64,000 bases of DNA from Halomonas sp. KAO. GTDB lineage: Bacteria; Pseudomonadota; Gammaproteobacteria; Pseudomonadales; Halomonadaceae. Location of the stretch: positions 679,521 through 743,520 of the forward strand of contig NZ_JADNRL010000019.1 of assembly GCF_015595025.1 (NCBI RefSeq). The letters are read 5' to 3'. A program made the translations under genes and the position numbers. Positions 1 to 10,434 of the stretch are shown here, piece after piece. The notes below the pieces were generated by a model. That model did not search any database and was not told the DNA's origin. It was given only the letters and a program-made list of their open reading frames with translations. The stretch's first letter is position 1. Every line of letters starts with the position of its first letter.

Positions 1-14
1 GGGGGTATAGGCCA

Positions 15-506
15 ATGAACCATCCGCGCCCCAATCGCAACGTCACGCGCACCCTGCCGGCACGCAAGCGCATCGCCCTGATCGCCCACGACGGCAAGAA
101 GGCCGAGCTGCTGGAGTGGGCCGAGCGCTGGCGCGAGACACTGGCTGATCATGAACTGATCGGTACCGGCACCACGGCCAGCCGGGTATCGAAGGCGCTC
201 GAGCTACCGATTCGGGGGCTGATGAGTGGCCCGCTCGGCGGTGACCAGCAGATCGGTGCACTGATCACCGAGCAGAAGCTCGACCTGCTGGTCTTCTTCT
301 GGGACCCCTTCTCGCCCCAGCCCCACGACCCCGACGTCAAGGCACTGCTGCGCCTGGCGGCGCTGTGGAACGTCCCGGTGGCCTGCAACGCCGCCAGCGC
401 CGACTTTATGATCAGCTCGCCATGGCTCGATCGGGACTACACGATGAACATTCCCGACGCCGGCGCCTGGGTCTCGGGCCGGATATCCCCGCAGGACGAC
501 CAGTGA
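15..506 (+). CDS. mgsA: methylglyoxal synthase
   Basis: Converts dihydroxyacetone phosphate to methylglyoxal plus phosphate, a cytosolic bypass of lower glycolysis that relieves sugar-phosphate build-up. The 163-residue protein is slightly longer than the usual ~150 because of a basic N-terminal extension. Family landmarks are clear: the LIAHDGKK start of the fold, the phosphate-binding GTGTTA segment, the GPLGGDQQIGA loop and the FFWDPF strand. The ATG at 15 is the first start available in the window, and no good ribosome-binding site precedes it, so the start could differ by a few codons. It is followed by the convergent crcB pair on the other strand. Identity is secure from motifs; regulation is not visible. 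Confidence 0.93.
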   Translation: MNHPRPNRNVTRTLPARKRIALIAHDGKKAELLEWAERWRETLADHELIGTGTTASRVSKALELPIRGLMSGPLGGDQQIGALITEQKLDLLVFFWDPFSPQPHDPDVKALLRLAALWNVPVACNAASADFMISSPWLDRDYTMNIPDAGAWVSGRISPQDDQ

Positions 507-537
507 AGCCGCCACACTGAAGGGCTGTCGAGCCCCG

Positions 538-930
538 CTACTCCAGCAGCGTGGCCAGCCGGCCTCCACCAAGATGGCCGATCCAGGCAGCCCCCAGCCA
601 CCCCACGAGACTCAGCACTATATAAGTCAGAGCCATCATCAGATGGCCCTGGCTCAACATGGTCAGGGTCTCCAGGCCGAACAGCGAGAAGGTGGTAAAG
701 CCACCGCAGAAGCCGGCGACCAGGAAGGGCTGCCGGCGTGCCACACCTCCATGAGGGCGAGCCGCGGCGTAGGCGGCAAGCAGGGCGATCAGCCCGGAGC
801 CCACCAGGTTCACGAGCAGTGTCGCCCTGGGAAAGCCGGGGGCTGCCAGCCATACACCGAACTGAAAGCGCGCCAGGCTACCCAGCCCACTGCCCAGGCC
901 GACGGCCGCATAGGCACGCCAGGCGCTCAT
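538..930 (-). CDS. crcB: fluoride ion channel CrcB/Fluc (second of a tandem pair)
   Basis: Small four-helix membrane protein of the Fluc family, which exports fluoride as a dual-topology dimer. The 130-residue product has four hydrophobic segments, the LLVNLVGS segment in helix 2 and the canonical GFCGGFTTFS break in helix 3 that supplies the pore phenylalanines and the central sodium site. I start it at the ATG ending at 930, which overlaps the stop of the upstream crcB by four bases (ATGA), so the two are translationally coupled. Paired crcB genes often encode channels in which each polypeptide has a fixed, opposite orientation; whether this pair forms a heterodimer is inference. Confidence 0.9.
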   Translation of the reverse strand: MSAWRAYAAVGLGSGLGSLARFQFGVWLAAPGFPRATLLVNLVGSGLIALLAAYAAARPHGGVARRQPFLVAGFCGGFTTFSLFGLETLTMLSQGHLMMALTYIVLSLVGWLGAAWIGHLGGGRLATLLE

Positions 931-1307
931 GCCAGAGCTCCCGCGAGCCAGGCACCCAGCGCCAGGGCGGCAAGCCCCGCGGCCAGGGTCGCCGCCATGT
1001 AGCCCATGGCCGCGGGGCCGCGCTCCTGCTGCCATAACGACAGCGTCTGCAGGCTGAGGGATGACACCGTGGTATAGCCGCCCAGCAGCCCCGTACCCAG
1101 CAGGAGCCATGCCCCGGAGGGCGACCCCTCGGCAGGGAAGCCCAACCAGCCGGCCAGCAGCCCCATGGCCAGGGCACCACTGACATTCACCACCAGAGTA
1201 CCCCAGGGAAAGCCCAGGCCCAGCCATCTCCCCGCGGCATCGCCGATGGCGAGCCGCAGCATGCCGCCCAGGGCCCCACCGACCAGCACCGACAGCGCTT
1301 CCAGCAT
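927..1307 (-). CDS. crcB: fluoride ion channel CrcB/Fluc (first of a tandem pair)
   Basis: A 126-residue, four-helix Fluc-family protein immediately upstream of the second crcB. The TLVVNVSGA segment and GLLGGYTTVSS break mark the family, but the helix-3 motif departs from the usual TTFS: Val replaces the pore phenylalanine position, while its neighbour keeps Phe. This fits a paired-subunit channel in which only some pore residues must be kept in each chain. It reads on the minus strand from an ATG at 1307. I looked for a fluoride riboswitch in the upstream 180 bases and did not see the conserved GAUGG-containing pseudoknot segments, so control is unknown. Confidence 0.87.
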   Translation of the reverse strand: MLEALSVLVGGALGGMLRLAIGDAAGRWLGLGFPWGTLVVNVSGALAMGLLAGWLGFPAEGSPSGAWLLLGTGLLGGYTTVSSLSLQTLSLWQQERGPAAMGYMAATLAAGLAALALGAWLAGALA

Positions 1308-1427
1308 GCCTGGCTATCTCCCGTGAACGAAAAGTGCCACCCGAAGGTGGCGAACGAGTATCGCACGCTTGCCGTACCGACAGCAGTTCCGCCGTCTCGA
1401 CAAATGTGACACATCCCAGCTCACACG

Positions 1428-1433
1428 TACAAT
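1428..1433 (+). promoter_or_regulatory. possible -10 box for the MscS-type gene
   Basis: TACAAT matches the sigma-70 -10 consensus at five of six positions and lies about 115 bases before the chosen start at 1548. No convincing -35 box is seen 16-18 bases upstream, so this is only a candidate. Confidence 0.25.
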
Positions 1434-1547
1434 GGCTGTACATGAAAACCGTGCACGGCGCCGGACTCGTGACCCTGCGCGAAAGTCCGTATCATGGCTA
1501 TCCTGAGACAATTTACCGCCCACACGCCAAGAGATGGAGGTCACAGC

Positions 1548-3923
1548 GTGAACCCCAAGCGAGCCCTACCCCTGATGCTCGGCTGGCTGTTACTGGCACT
1601 GCTGATGCTGGCAGCTCCTGCCCAGGCACAGCAGGCGAGCGGTAGCAGTGAGCCACCCGCCTACTCGACCCTGGCCGACCTGCTCGAGAACCAGGAGACC
1701 CGACAGGAGTTGATCGACCAGTTGCGCGGCATGGCCGGCGACGTGGCCGAATCGACCCCCGGCGAAGCCGCCAGCGCCGCCCCCTCGCTGCCACGCCAGC
1801 TGGCAGAGCTGACCAGCCGTGTCGCCAGCGATATCGGCAGCCAGCTCGAGGCCATCGCCTCGGCCATTGGCGGCATGTTCGCGAGCGATCTGGAGAGCAC
1901 CTTCGACATGGGGGCCTTCACCAGCGCCGCCATCAACCTGGGTCTGGTGATCCTGGCGACCTTTTTGCTGTTTATCGCCGTTAGACGCCTGGCCAGGCCG
2001 CTATTCACCAGCATCAGTCAGTGGTCGCTGAACGGCCGCGGCCTGACCCCGATCCTGCGCCTGATCATCTGCGTGGCACTGGCCGCCGTGGTCGATGTGC
2101 TGATCGTGTCTCTCGCCTACCTGGGCGGTAATCTGATCGCCACCTTCGCCATCGGCCAGACCGGCGAGCTCTCCACCCAGGCCTCGCTGTTCCTCAACGC
2201 CTTCCTGGTGATCGAGCTGCTCAAGGCCGGGGTGCGCATGCTGTTTGCCTCACGCTACGACGGCCTGCGGCTGCTGCCCATCTCCTCGGAAGAGGCCTCC
2301 TACTGGAATCGCTGGATCGCCCGGCTGATCGGCCTGGTCGGCTACGGCCTGATGGTCGTGGTGCCGCTGGTCACCGTCTATCTGTCACCGGCGGTAGGCA
2401 AGGGCCTGGGCACCCTGATCATGGTCGCTGCCTTTCTATATGCCGTGGTGGTGGTGCTCAAGAATCGCAAGCGTCTGCGTGACGCTTTCGATGCTAAGGC
2501 CCACCAGACCACCATGGCCGCCAGTCGCGTCTCGCTGCAGCTGTTCGCACGCACCTGGCACCTCTTCGCCCTGGCCTACTTCACCATGGTGCTGGTACTG
2601 ACTCTAGCACGCCCCGAAGATGCCCTGCCCTTTGTGCTCTTCGCCACCCTGAAGAGCATCGGCGCCGTGGTGGTGGGCCTGCTACTCTCCAGTTTCCTGA
2701 CCCAGACCATCGGTCGCCGCATCCGCCTCTCCGATGACCTGCGCCGCAAGCTGCCGCTGCTCGAGCCACGCCTCAACAGCTATGTACCCAATGCCCTGCG
2801 GGTGATCCGCACCCTCATCGTGGTGCTAATCATCATGGTGGTGCTCAACGCCTGGGGCGCCTTCGACCTTGCCGCCTGGTATGCCTCGGAGGTGGGTCGC
2901 AATCTGGTCGGCAAGCTGGTCAGTGTGGCGACGATCCTGGCCATCGCACTCATGGTATGGCTGGCCCTGGCAAGCCTGATCGAACACAAGCTCAACCCCG
3001 ACACCGGTGGCGGCATGCCCTCGGCGCGTGCCCAGACGCTGCTTTCGCTGTTCCGCAACGCCCTGGCCATCGCCCTGGTGACCATGACGGCGATGATCGT
3101 GCTGGCCGAGATCGGCATCAATATCGGCCCGTTGATCGCCGGTGCCGGGGTACTGGGCCTGGCCATCGGCTTCGGCGCCCAGAAGCTGGTGCAGGACATC
3201 ATCACCGGCATCTTCATCCAGGTGGAAAACGCCATGAACACCGGCGATGTGGTCACGGTGGGCGGCATCACCGGCACCGCCGAGAAGCTCAATATCCGCT
3301 CGGTGGGCATTCGCGACCTCTCGGGCACCTACCACCTGGTGCCCTTCTCGAGCGTGGATACCGTCTCCAACTATATGCGCGGCTTCGGCAACCATGTCGG
3401 CGAATACGGCATCGCCTATCGTGAGAATATCGACACCGCCATCGAACAGCTGCAGCTCGCCTACCAGGACCTCAAGGCCAGCGACGAGCACGGCCACAAG
3501 CTGCTGGCTCCCCTCGATGTCGCAGGTGTCACCGCCCTGGCCGACAGCTCGGTGAATATCCGGGTGATCATCAAGACCACCCCCGGAGATCAATGGGCCG
3601 TGGGGCGCGCCTACAACCGCCTGGTCAAGCTGCGCTTCGACGAGGCCGGTATCGAGATTCCCTTCCCGCACACCACGCTCTACTTCGGACAGGACAAGTC
3701 CGGTACCGCACCGCCCGCCAACCTGCGCGTCATGCAGCAGGACTTCACCATCGACGGCAGCCCGGCCGGGCAGCCCAGAGGCGATGACACGGCCACCGAC
3801 GACCGCTTCATCCCTGTCCGGAAAGGCGCTACCACCTCGGCGAGCGAGCGCATCAATCCACGTCATGAGCAGGTGGACCCCGAGAACAAGAAGCCCAGCG
3901 GCAGCGATGTCGACGAGCCCTGA
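1548..3923 (+). CDS. large MscS-family mechanosensitive channel (YbiO-like)
   Basis: Inner-membrane mechanosensitive channel expected to release solutes on hypo-osmotic shock. The 791-residue product is far larger than E. coli MscS (286) and resembles the YbiO class: a signal peptide ending AAPAQA, a ~100-residue periplasmic domain, about ten membrane segments, and a C-terminal MscS core. The pore helix sits near residues 525-545 (GAGVLGLAIGFGAQ), followed by the beta domain with GDVVTVGG. I chose the GTG at 1548 because GGAGG lies eight bases upstream and the signal peptide begins directly there; an ATG at 1494 has no comparable site. The C-terminal ~60 residues are polar and probably disordered. 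A strong terminator follows. Confidence 0.88.
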   Translation: MNPKRALPLMLGWLLLALLMLAAPAQAQQASGSSEPPAYSTLADLLENQETRQELIDQLRGMAGDVAESTPGEAASAAPSLPRQLAELTSRVASDIGSQLEAIASAIGGMFASDLESTFDMGAFTSAAINLGLVILATFLLFIAVRRLARPLFTSISQWSLNGRGLTPILRLIICVALAAVVDVLIVSLAYLGGNLIATFAIGQTGELSTQASLFLNAFLVIELLKAGVRMLFASRYDGLRLLPISSEEASYWNRWIARLIGLVGYGLMVVVPLVTVYLSPAVGKGLGTLIMVAAFLYAVVVVLKNRKRLRDAFDAKAHQTTMAASRVSLQLFARTWHLFALAYFTMVLVLTLARPEDALPFVLFATLKSIGAVVVGLLLSSFLTQTIGRRIRLSDDLRRKLPLLEPRLNSYVPNALRVIRTLIVVLIIMVVLNAWGAFDLAAWYASEVGRNLVGKLVSVATILAIALMVWLALASLIEHKLNPDTGGGMPSARAQTLLSLFRNALAIALVTMTAMIVLAEIGINIGPLIAGAGVLGLAIGFGAQKLVQDIITGIFIQVENAMNTGDVVTVGGITGTAEKLNIRSVGIRDLSGTYHLVPFSSVDTVSNYMRGFGNHVGEYGIAYRENIDTAIEQLQLAYQDLKASDEHGHKLLAPLDVAGVTALADSSVNIRVIIKTTPGDQWAVGRAYNRLVKLRFDEAGIEIPFPHTTLYFGQDKSGTAPPANLRVMQQDFTIDGSPAGQPRGDDTATDDRFIPVRKGATTSASERINPRHEQVDPENKKPSGSDVDEP

Positions 3924-3954
3924 TCTCGGCGCGATAGTCCACATGTAGCACGGC

Positions 3955-3990
3955 AGCGGGGCCGCCTTCGGGCGGCCCCGCTATTTGTTT
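3955..3990 (+). terminator. rho-independent terminator after the MscS-type gene
   Basis: A 12-bp perfect GC-rich stem (3955-3966 with 3971-3982) with a TTCG tetraloop is followed by ATTTGTTT. It lies 31 bases after the channel gene's stop codon. Confidence 0.85.
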
Positions 3991-4331
3991 CATCGCCATT
4001 TGACCTGAAGTTGGTGGGTGCCTCGCGTAGATCCGATAAGCCAGAGACGCATCGGGCATGACGCTGGCGCCCGCTCTATGTCCGCTGCGCTGGCACTTAC
4101 CGAGCCTATGAATTTGGATGGCTCATTAGTGCCATGCGGCCGATCATCACGCCGACCTAGGAAGACCCCGATATTTCTGGGTGGCTCCCGAGCCGGGGCG
4201 AAGCGGTAGGGTAGGAGAAGGAGAGGCGGTCCGATGCATCGGCTCCACATCACGGCGGGAGCCGGCACCCATCACCAGATACACGAAGGGGGCGCCAAAG
4301 CGCCCCCTTCCGTCATGAAGAAGACCAGCCG
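3991..4331. other. intergenic stretch without a recognisable gene
   Basis: About 340 bases separate the MscS terminator from the end of hemY. No frame here gives a protein I recognise. Three structures stand out. A short hairpin at 4032-4056 (TCCGAT with ATCGGG) resembles the ends of enterobacterial REP elements. CCGATGCATCGG at 4231-4242 is a perfect 12-base palindrome. A strong hairpin near hemY is listed separately. Base composition is more mixed than in the flanking genes. It may be a decayed or purely spacer region. Confidence 0.5.
4285..4310 (-). terminator. hairpin downstream of hemY, probable terminator
   Basis: An 11-bp stem (4285-4295 with 4300-4310) with a four-base loop lies 22 bases past the hemY stop on the minus strand. 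The following minus-strand bases are only moderately T-rich, so termination efficiency is uncertain. Confidence 0.6.
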
Positions 4332-5588
4332 TCAGGAGGCCTTCTTCGCCCGCTTCTCGTCGAGCACATCCCTGTCCTCGCTGGGCTGGGGCAGCGAGGG
4401 AAGCGACTTGTCGAGCAGCTCGACGCTCTGGCGATAGTAGAGCTGGCTCTTCTGGTGCTCGCCCAGGTTGGCGAAGAGCCTTGCCAGTTCGGCACACACC
4501 ACGCCGCTCGGCCGCTGGCGCTGGCTCGCCTCGAAATACTCCTGGGCCTTACCCCAGTAGGCGTTGCGCAGCGCCAGACGCCCCAGGGTCAGCAGCAGGT
4601 CGGGGTCGTTGGGTCGCTCCTTCAACCACTGCTCGGCGGTGACCAGCTGACGGGACGCATCCACATCGAGCAGGCCATAGCGCAGCACCAGGCGACTGTC
4701 CCAGTTCTCCTTGAGGGAGTGACGCAACAACCGCTCGGCGATGGGCTCCTGGCCCCCGTGCACCAGCGCCTCGGTATAGAGCACGATCAGTTCGACGTCA
4801 CCACGCAGATGGTCGGGCATATCGGCCCACAGGCTGCGCACCGTCTCGATGTCGCTACCCTCGCGAGCCTCACGCACGATCAGCTCGCGATAGGCACGCC
4901 GCTCGAGCTGGGCGCGCTCCTCGGGAGAGATCAGCTGCTGGGCGCCCAGGCGCGGCATCAGGCGACGCAGTCCATCCCAGTCGCTGACGCTGAGATAGGC
5001 CTGCTTGAGCTGCTTGAGCACCTGAGGGTGGTTGGGCAGCTGACGATCGAGCCGGGTAAGGATGGCCAGCGCCTCCTCATACTGCTGACGATCGAGCAGC
5101 AGCTGGGCCTGCACCAGCCCCACGGCGGAGTCGGCACCCTCGGTGCTGAGATGAGCGCGCTTGAGCAGGGTATCGGCCTGCTCGAAGCGACCCTGATAGT
5201 GGGCCGCCAGCGCCGCGGAGAGATAGTTGACCAGCGGCGTGCTGGAGTCGTCCGCCGACTTGACCAGCGACTTCTCGGCCTTCTTCCAGCGGCCCTCGGC
5301 CAGCGCCACCAGGCCGCGCACGGTGCGCTTCATGGCGGAACGATGGCGGGAACGGCTGTTCCAGACCTTGAAGCGGGAGACCGGACGGGTGAGGCGCATC
5401 AGCAGGCGCAGCGCGAAGTGCAGCACCAGGAAAGCGGCCAGCAGGAGCACCAGCCCGAACCAGAAGGAGGTCTGGAAGGAGGTATCCCCCACCCGGACCA
5501 GCCAGTAGCCGGGCACCGACATCATCAACTGTCCGAACAGTGCACCAATGGCCAGGCCTATGACGATGATCAGTATCAGCTTTCTCAT
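4332..5588 (-). CDS. hemY: HemY-type haem-biosynthesis-associated TPR membrane protein
   Basis: Proteobacterial HemY is an inner-membrane protein with a TPR domain, encoded with hemC, hemD and hemX and thought to organise early tetrapyrrole enzymes; it is not the protoporphyrinogen oxidase of the same name. The 418-residue protein begins with two membrane helices (about residues 1-22 and 40-65) and the hallmark GYWLVRVGDTSFQTS segment between them. A helical repeat region follows, with TPR-like units through residue ~390, then a charged tail. Its ATG overlaps the hemX stop by four bases, so it is the last gene of the hemCDXY operon. Confidence 0.92.
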   Translation of the reverse strand: MRKLILIIVIGLAIGALFGQLMMSVPGYWLVRVGDTSFQTSFWFGLVLLLAAFLVLHFALRLLMRLTRPVSRFKVWNSRSRHRSAMKRTVRGLVALAEGRWKKAEKSLVKSADDSSTPLVNYLSAALAAHYQGRFEQADTLLKRAHLSTEGADSAVGLVQAQLLLDRQQYEEALAILTRLDRQLPNHPQVLKQLKQAYLSVSDWDGLRRLMPRLGAQQLISPEERAQLERRAYRELIVREAREGSDIETVRSLWADMPDHLRGDVELIVLYTEALVHGGQEPIAERLLRHSLKENWDSRLVLRYGLLDVDASRQLVTAEQWLKERPNDPDLLLTLGRLALRNAYWGKAQEYFEASQRQRPSGVVCAELARLFANLGEHQKSQLYYRQSVELLDKSLPSLPQPSEDRDVLDEKRAKKAS

Positions 5589-6982
5589 GCCTCATCTCCC
5601 TGGCGCGACTCGAAGCGGCGCTCGATGAAGGTGGCCAGGGCCTGCTGGGAACCGCTGATATCGGGCAGCTCGGGACGAACCGCCTTGCCCTTCAGCTCAC
5701 GCAGACGCGCGAGCACCGACTGCACTCCGCTGTCGTCGGTATCGTAGTAGCCTTCGATCAGGGTGATGGCCTTGTCCAGGCTGGCCTCGAAAAGCGTCTC
5801 GTCCTCCTTGAGCAGGGCCAGCTGGGCCTGCTCGATCACCAGGCGTACGCTCTGACGCAGGTAGGTCTCCTGCTCCGGCGAGATCAGCGCCTCCAGGGCC
5901 TCATCATGCTTGCGCACGGTGACCAGGCTCTTAAGCTCCTGACCGAAGCTCGACAGCTGCTGCTGCCAGGAGCCCGTCGGCGCCTCCTCCATGCCGGAGC
6001 TGGCGGTGATCTCGTCGATGTCCTGGGAGAGCGGATGCCCGGCGATCTGCTCCTGCTGGGCATTGAGGGTCAGCCACAGCCCGGTGCGGTCCACCTGGGG
6101 CACCGCCTCCAGGCCGGAGAGCTCATTGGCGATCTCGCGGCGCACCGGCACCAGCGCCGGGTTGTCGGCCTCCTTGAGGCGCGCGTCGGCGGTGCGCAGC
6201 AGCGCGGCGGCACCCTGAACATCGCGCTCCAGCTGCAGGCGCTGATTGGCCAGGCGCAGCAGATAGGCCGCCTCGGCATGCAGCCAGTCCCGCTCGTCGG
6301 TCTGCTGCTCGCTGGAGAGCTCGGCCAGCACACGATCGAGGGTCTCGTTGACCTCGCCGCGGTAGTCGGAGAACTTGCCCTCGAGCGACGAGACGGACTC
6401 CTCGAGGCTGGCCTGGCGCTCGCTCTCGGCCTCTTCGAAGCGTGACTGCAGCTGGTTCAGGTCGCCGGTGGTAGCGGCCTGGCTGGTCCGGGACTCCAGC
6501 TCGGCGAGGCGCGCCTGCTGGGCATCCAGCTTCTGCCAGGCCTGCCAGCCAAACAGGGCAGCGGCGATGGCCAGCAGGAGGACCAGCACGATCGCTACCA
6601 CGCCGGCCTTGCCACCCTTGCCGCCACCACTGCCAGTCGCGGTGGGCGTACCGGTCTTGGCGCCGCCTCCACCGGACTCAGGCTTGCCGGTCCTGGTGGA
6701 GGGTGTCTCGTTCTTGCCGGCGGCAGGCTTCTTGTCGGCTGGCTTGCCGGCCTCAGGCTTGCTTCCCGCTGTCTTACTCGAGGCAGGCTGCTCGGCAGGC
6801 GCCTGGCTCGCGGCCGGCTTGGCGGCCTCGCTCCTGGTACCGCCAGCCTGGTTCGACTTGTCATGCCGGCGGGAGCGGCGCTTGCCGGAGCCATTGCCCC
6901 TGCTGGCCTCGTCACCCGAGGTCGCCGACTGTGCGCCGTCAGACGCCTTCTGTTCTTCCTGCTCGTGTGGTTGCTTGCTCAT
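5585..6982 (-). CDS. hemX: HemX, membrane-anchored uroporphyrinogen-III methyltransferase-like protein
   Basis: HemX proteins are annotated as uroporphyrinogen-III C-methyltransferases but lack the SAM methyltransferase fold; their role in haem synthesis is unclear. This 465-residue protein has a ~120-residue basic, Lys/Pro/Ala/Gly-rich low-complexity cytoplasmic segment, one membrane helix (AGVVAIVLVLLLAIAAALFG) and a coiled-coil-rich periplasmic domain, the normal HemX plan. I start it at the ATG ending at 6982, eight bases after the hemD stop. An in-frame ATG ending at 7021, preceded by AGGAAG, would add 13 residues and overlap hemD; that alternative has the better ribosome-binding site. 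The stop overlaps the hemY start. Confidence 0.9.
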   Translation of the reverse strand: MSKQPHEQEEQKASDGAQSATSGDEASRGNGSGKRRSRRHDKSNQAGGTRSEAAKPAASQAPAEQPASSKTAGSKPEAGKPADKKPAAGKNETPSTRTGKPESGGGGAKTGTPTATGSGGGKGGKAGVVAIVLVLLLAIAAALFGWQAWQKLDAQQARLAELESRTSQAATTGDLNQLQSRFEEAESERQASLEESVSSLEGKFSDYRGEVNETLDRVLAELSSEQQTDERDWLHAEAAYLLRLANQRLQLERDVQGAAALLRTADARLKEADNPALVPVRREIANELSGLEAVPQVDRTGLWLTLNAQQEQIAGHPLSQDIDEITASSGMEEAPTGSWQQQLSSFGQELKSLVTVRKHDEALEALISPEQETYLRQSVRLVIEQAQLALLKEDETLFEASLDKAITLIEGYYDTDDSGVQSVLARLRELKGKAVRPELPDISGSQQALATFIERRFESRQGDEA

Positions 6983-6989
6983 CTTGTCG

Positions 6990-7787
6990 CTAGCCCTTTT
7001 CGAGATCGTCTTGATCGACATCGGCTTCCTGCGAGTCACAGGCGTTGGACACGGCCGCCGCCAGTGCCGTCGGGGTGGCGCCACGCGCCACGACGGGGTC
7101 ACGAAACCCCAGCTTGCCAGCCAGTGTAGCCAACCGGGCGCTGGAAACGATTAGCGGTTGGTTCAAGGCGGCGCCTGCACACCATCTTGCCAGATAATCG
7201 AGGATTTCTCCGCTGCTGACCACCAGTGCGCGGAAGTGGCCCGTGGCAAGACACTCTGCCATGGCCGGCTCGGGGGGCTGGAGGGTGCGCCGATAGACAG
7301 CCAGACGCGTTACCCGGGCCCCGCGTGCGGCGAGCGTTTCTGCAAACAGGGTGCGCCCGCCTTCCCCGGCCACCAGCAGCACCTTCTCGTGATCGAGCGC
7401 ACGCAGGGAACCCAGGGTGAGCAGCGCCTCGCTGGTATCCTCGCCGGCGATCGCCGGGGGCACATGGACCCGCACGCCGAGTCGCTCATGCAGCACGGCG
7501 GCGGTCGCCGCCCCCACGGCATAGTAGTCGATGCCCACCGGCAGCTGGGGCCAGAAGCGGTCCAGCGCCTCGGCGAGGCACTCGGCGGCGAAGGGGCTAA
7601 CCACCATCACGCGCCGAAACTGATCGAAATCGAGCCAAGCCGCACGCTGCTCGGGGGTCTCGGGCAACGCCTCGACGCTCATCGCCTCGAAACGCGCGAC
7701 CGGCAGGCCATAGTCGGCAATCGCGGCGGCCAACACGGCACCGCGTTCTCCGGGACGCGTGATCACCACCCGCGGCTGAGTCTCCAT
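6990..7787 (-). CDS. hemD: uroporphyrinogen-III synthase
   Basis: Cyclises hydroxymethylbilane with inversion of ring D to give uroporphyrinogen III, the branch-point of haem, sirohaem and cobalamin synthesis. The 265-residue product begins with the typical RVVITRPGE motif and carries the two-lobed HemD pattern, including VVSPFAAE and YAVGAATAAVL in the hinge half and ALVVSSGE in the second. HemD sequences vary widely, so position in the operon is important support. The start ATG shares one base with the hemC stop (TGATG), indicating coupling. The frame stays open upstream through hemC, but those residues are a shadow of HemC and are excluded. Confidence 0.93.
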   Translation of the reverse strand: METQPRVVITRPGERGAVLAAAIADYGLPVARFEAMSVEALPETPEQRAAWLDFDQFRRVMVVSPFAAECLAEALDRFWPQLPVGIDYYAVGAATAAVLHERLGVRVHVPPAIAGEDTSEALLTLGSLRALDHEKVLLVAGEGGRTLFAETLAARGARVTRLAVYRRTLQPPEPAMAECLATGHFRALVVSSGEILDYLARWCAGAALNQPLIVSSARLATLAGKLGFRDPVVARGATPTALAAAVSNACDSQEADVDQDDLEKG

Positions 7788-8728
7788 CAACCGGCGCCGT
7801 AGACCTCGGCGAGGATCTCTCCGGCGCCCATCTCCAGCAGCTCCTCGGCAACCCGGATGCCCAGCGCCTCGGGCTCGTGAATCGAGCCACGCCCCTCGGT
7901 ACGCAGCACGCGCGCCCCATCGGGGGTGCCGACCAGGGCGCGTAACCACAGGGTCTGGCCATCGTTCTCGAACACCGCATGACCACCGATCGGCACCTGA
8001 CACCCTCCTTCGAGGCGAGTGTTCATGGCCCGCTCGGCGCGTACGCGAGTGGCGGTATCGGGATCATCCAGCGGCGCCAGCAGGCCGATCAGCTCGGGAT
8101 CGTGAAGGCGACACTCGATGCCCAGCGCGCCCTGGCCACAGGCCGGCAGGCAGACCTCGGGGGGCAGCTCCTGTGCGATTCGCTCGCCCAGATTCAGGCG
8201 ACGCAGCCCGGAGGTGGCCAGGATGATGGCATCGAAATCCCCGGCATCGAGCTTGCCCAGGCGAGTCTGGACGTTGCCCCGCAGGCTGAGGATCTCGAGG
8301 TCGGGACGCGCCTCCCTGACCTGCAGGCCGCGGCGCAGGCTGGAGGTGCCCACGCGCGCGCCTTCCGGCAGCTCGTCGAAGCTGGCGTAGTGGTTGGAGA
8401 CGAAGGCGTCGGTCGCCTCCGCACCGGCCAGGATCACCGAAAGGCCCAGCCCCTCGGGGAAGCTCATGGGCACATCCTTCATGGAGTGCACCGCGATATC
8501 AGCACGTCCGTCGAGCATCGCCTCCTCGAGCTCCTTCACGAAGAGCCCCTTGCCCCCCACCTTGGCCAGCGGGGTGTCGAGGATCTTGTCGCCGCGAGTG
8601 GACATGGCGACCAGCTCCACCTCGAGACCGGGATGAAGGGCCACTAGCCGATCGCGGACATATTCGGCCTGCCACATGGCCAGTTGACTCTTGCGCGTGG
8701 CGATGCGCAGCTTGGTGATGGATTGCAC
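7787..8728 (-). CDS. hemC: hydroxymethylbilane synthase (porphobilinogen deaminase)
   Basis: Polymerises four porphobilinogen molecules into hydroxymethylbilane on a covalently attached dipyrromethane primer. The 313-residue product shows [15 protein letters not shown] at the N-terminus, the catalytic Asp in [13 protein letters not shown] and LRGNVQTR substrate-binding motifs, and the cofactor cysteine in [10 protein letters not shown] use a GTG start ending at 8728 because AGGGAG lies just upstream and the conserved domain starts directly; a more upstream ATG would add ~30 residues with no family counterpart. First gene of the minus-strand hemCDXY operon and divergent from argH, an arrangement also seen in Pseudomonas-type genomes. 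Confidence 0.95.
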   Translation of the reverse strand: MQSITKLRIATRKSQLAMWQAEYVRDRLVALHPGLEVELVAMSTRGDKILDTPLAKVGGKGLFVKELEEAMLDGRADIAVHSMKDVPMSFPEGLGLSVILAGAEATDAFVSNHYASFDELPEGARVGTSSLRRGLQVREARPDLEILSLRGNVQTRLGKLDAGDFDAIILATSGLRRLNLGERIAQELPPEVCLPACGQGALGIECRLHDPELIGLLAPLDDPDTATRVRAERAMNTRLEGGCQVPIGGHAVFENDGQTLWLRALVGTPDGARVLRTEGRGSIHEPEALGIRVAEELLEMGAGEILAEVYGAG

Positions 8729-9015
8729 GAAGTTCTCCCTGTGCCGGCGCCCCGGCTGGCAGCGAGCCAGCGCAGGTTTCCGGCGAAGTTGACATGCATG
8801 ACGCACGATAACCCTCATCATAACAAGCCCCCAGCCCGAGAGGAAAAATCCACGGCCCGTGCGGCTCCGCTGCCCTGTCGGCGGAGGACGCCCCTCGCCT
8901 GCCTCGGCGACTCTGGTACACTCCTTGCCATGTCGCGCCTGCCGCCGCGAGACCGGCGGCCGCGGGGGGCCCAGCCCCCAGCCAACCGCAACCCGTCATG
9001 CAGGATCCCGAACCG

Positions 9016-10433
<1,418 letters not shown>

Positions 10434-10434
<1 letters not shown>

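Noticed and set aside
1405-1425. CRP-like TGTGA and TCACA before the MscS-type gene
   Set aside because: The two halves are separated by 11 bases instead of six, so it is not a usable CRP palindrome.
1308-1493. Possible fluoride riboswitch before the crcB pair
   Set aside because: The conserved crcB-motif segments and pseudoknot were not found on the minus strand.
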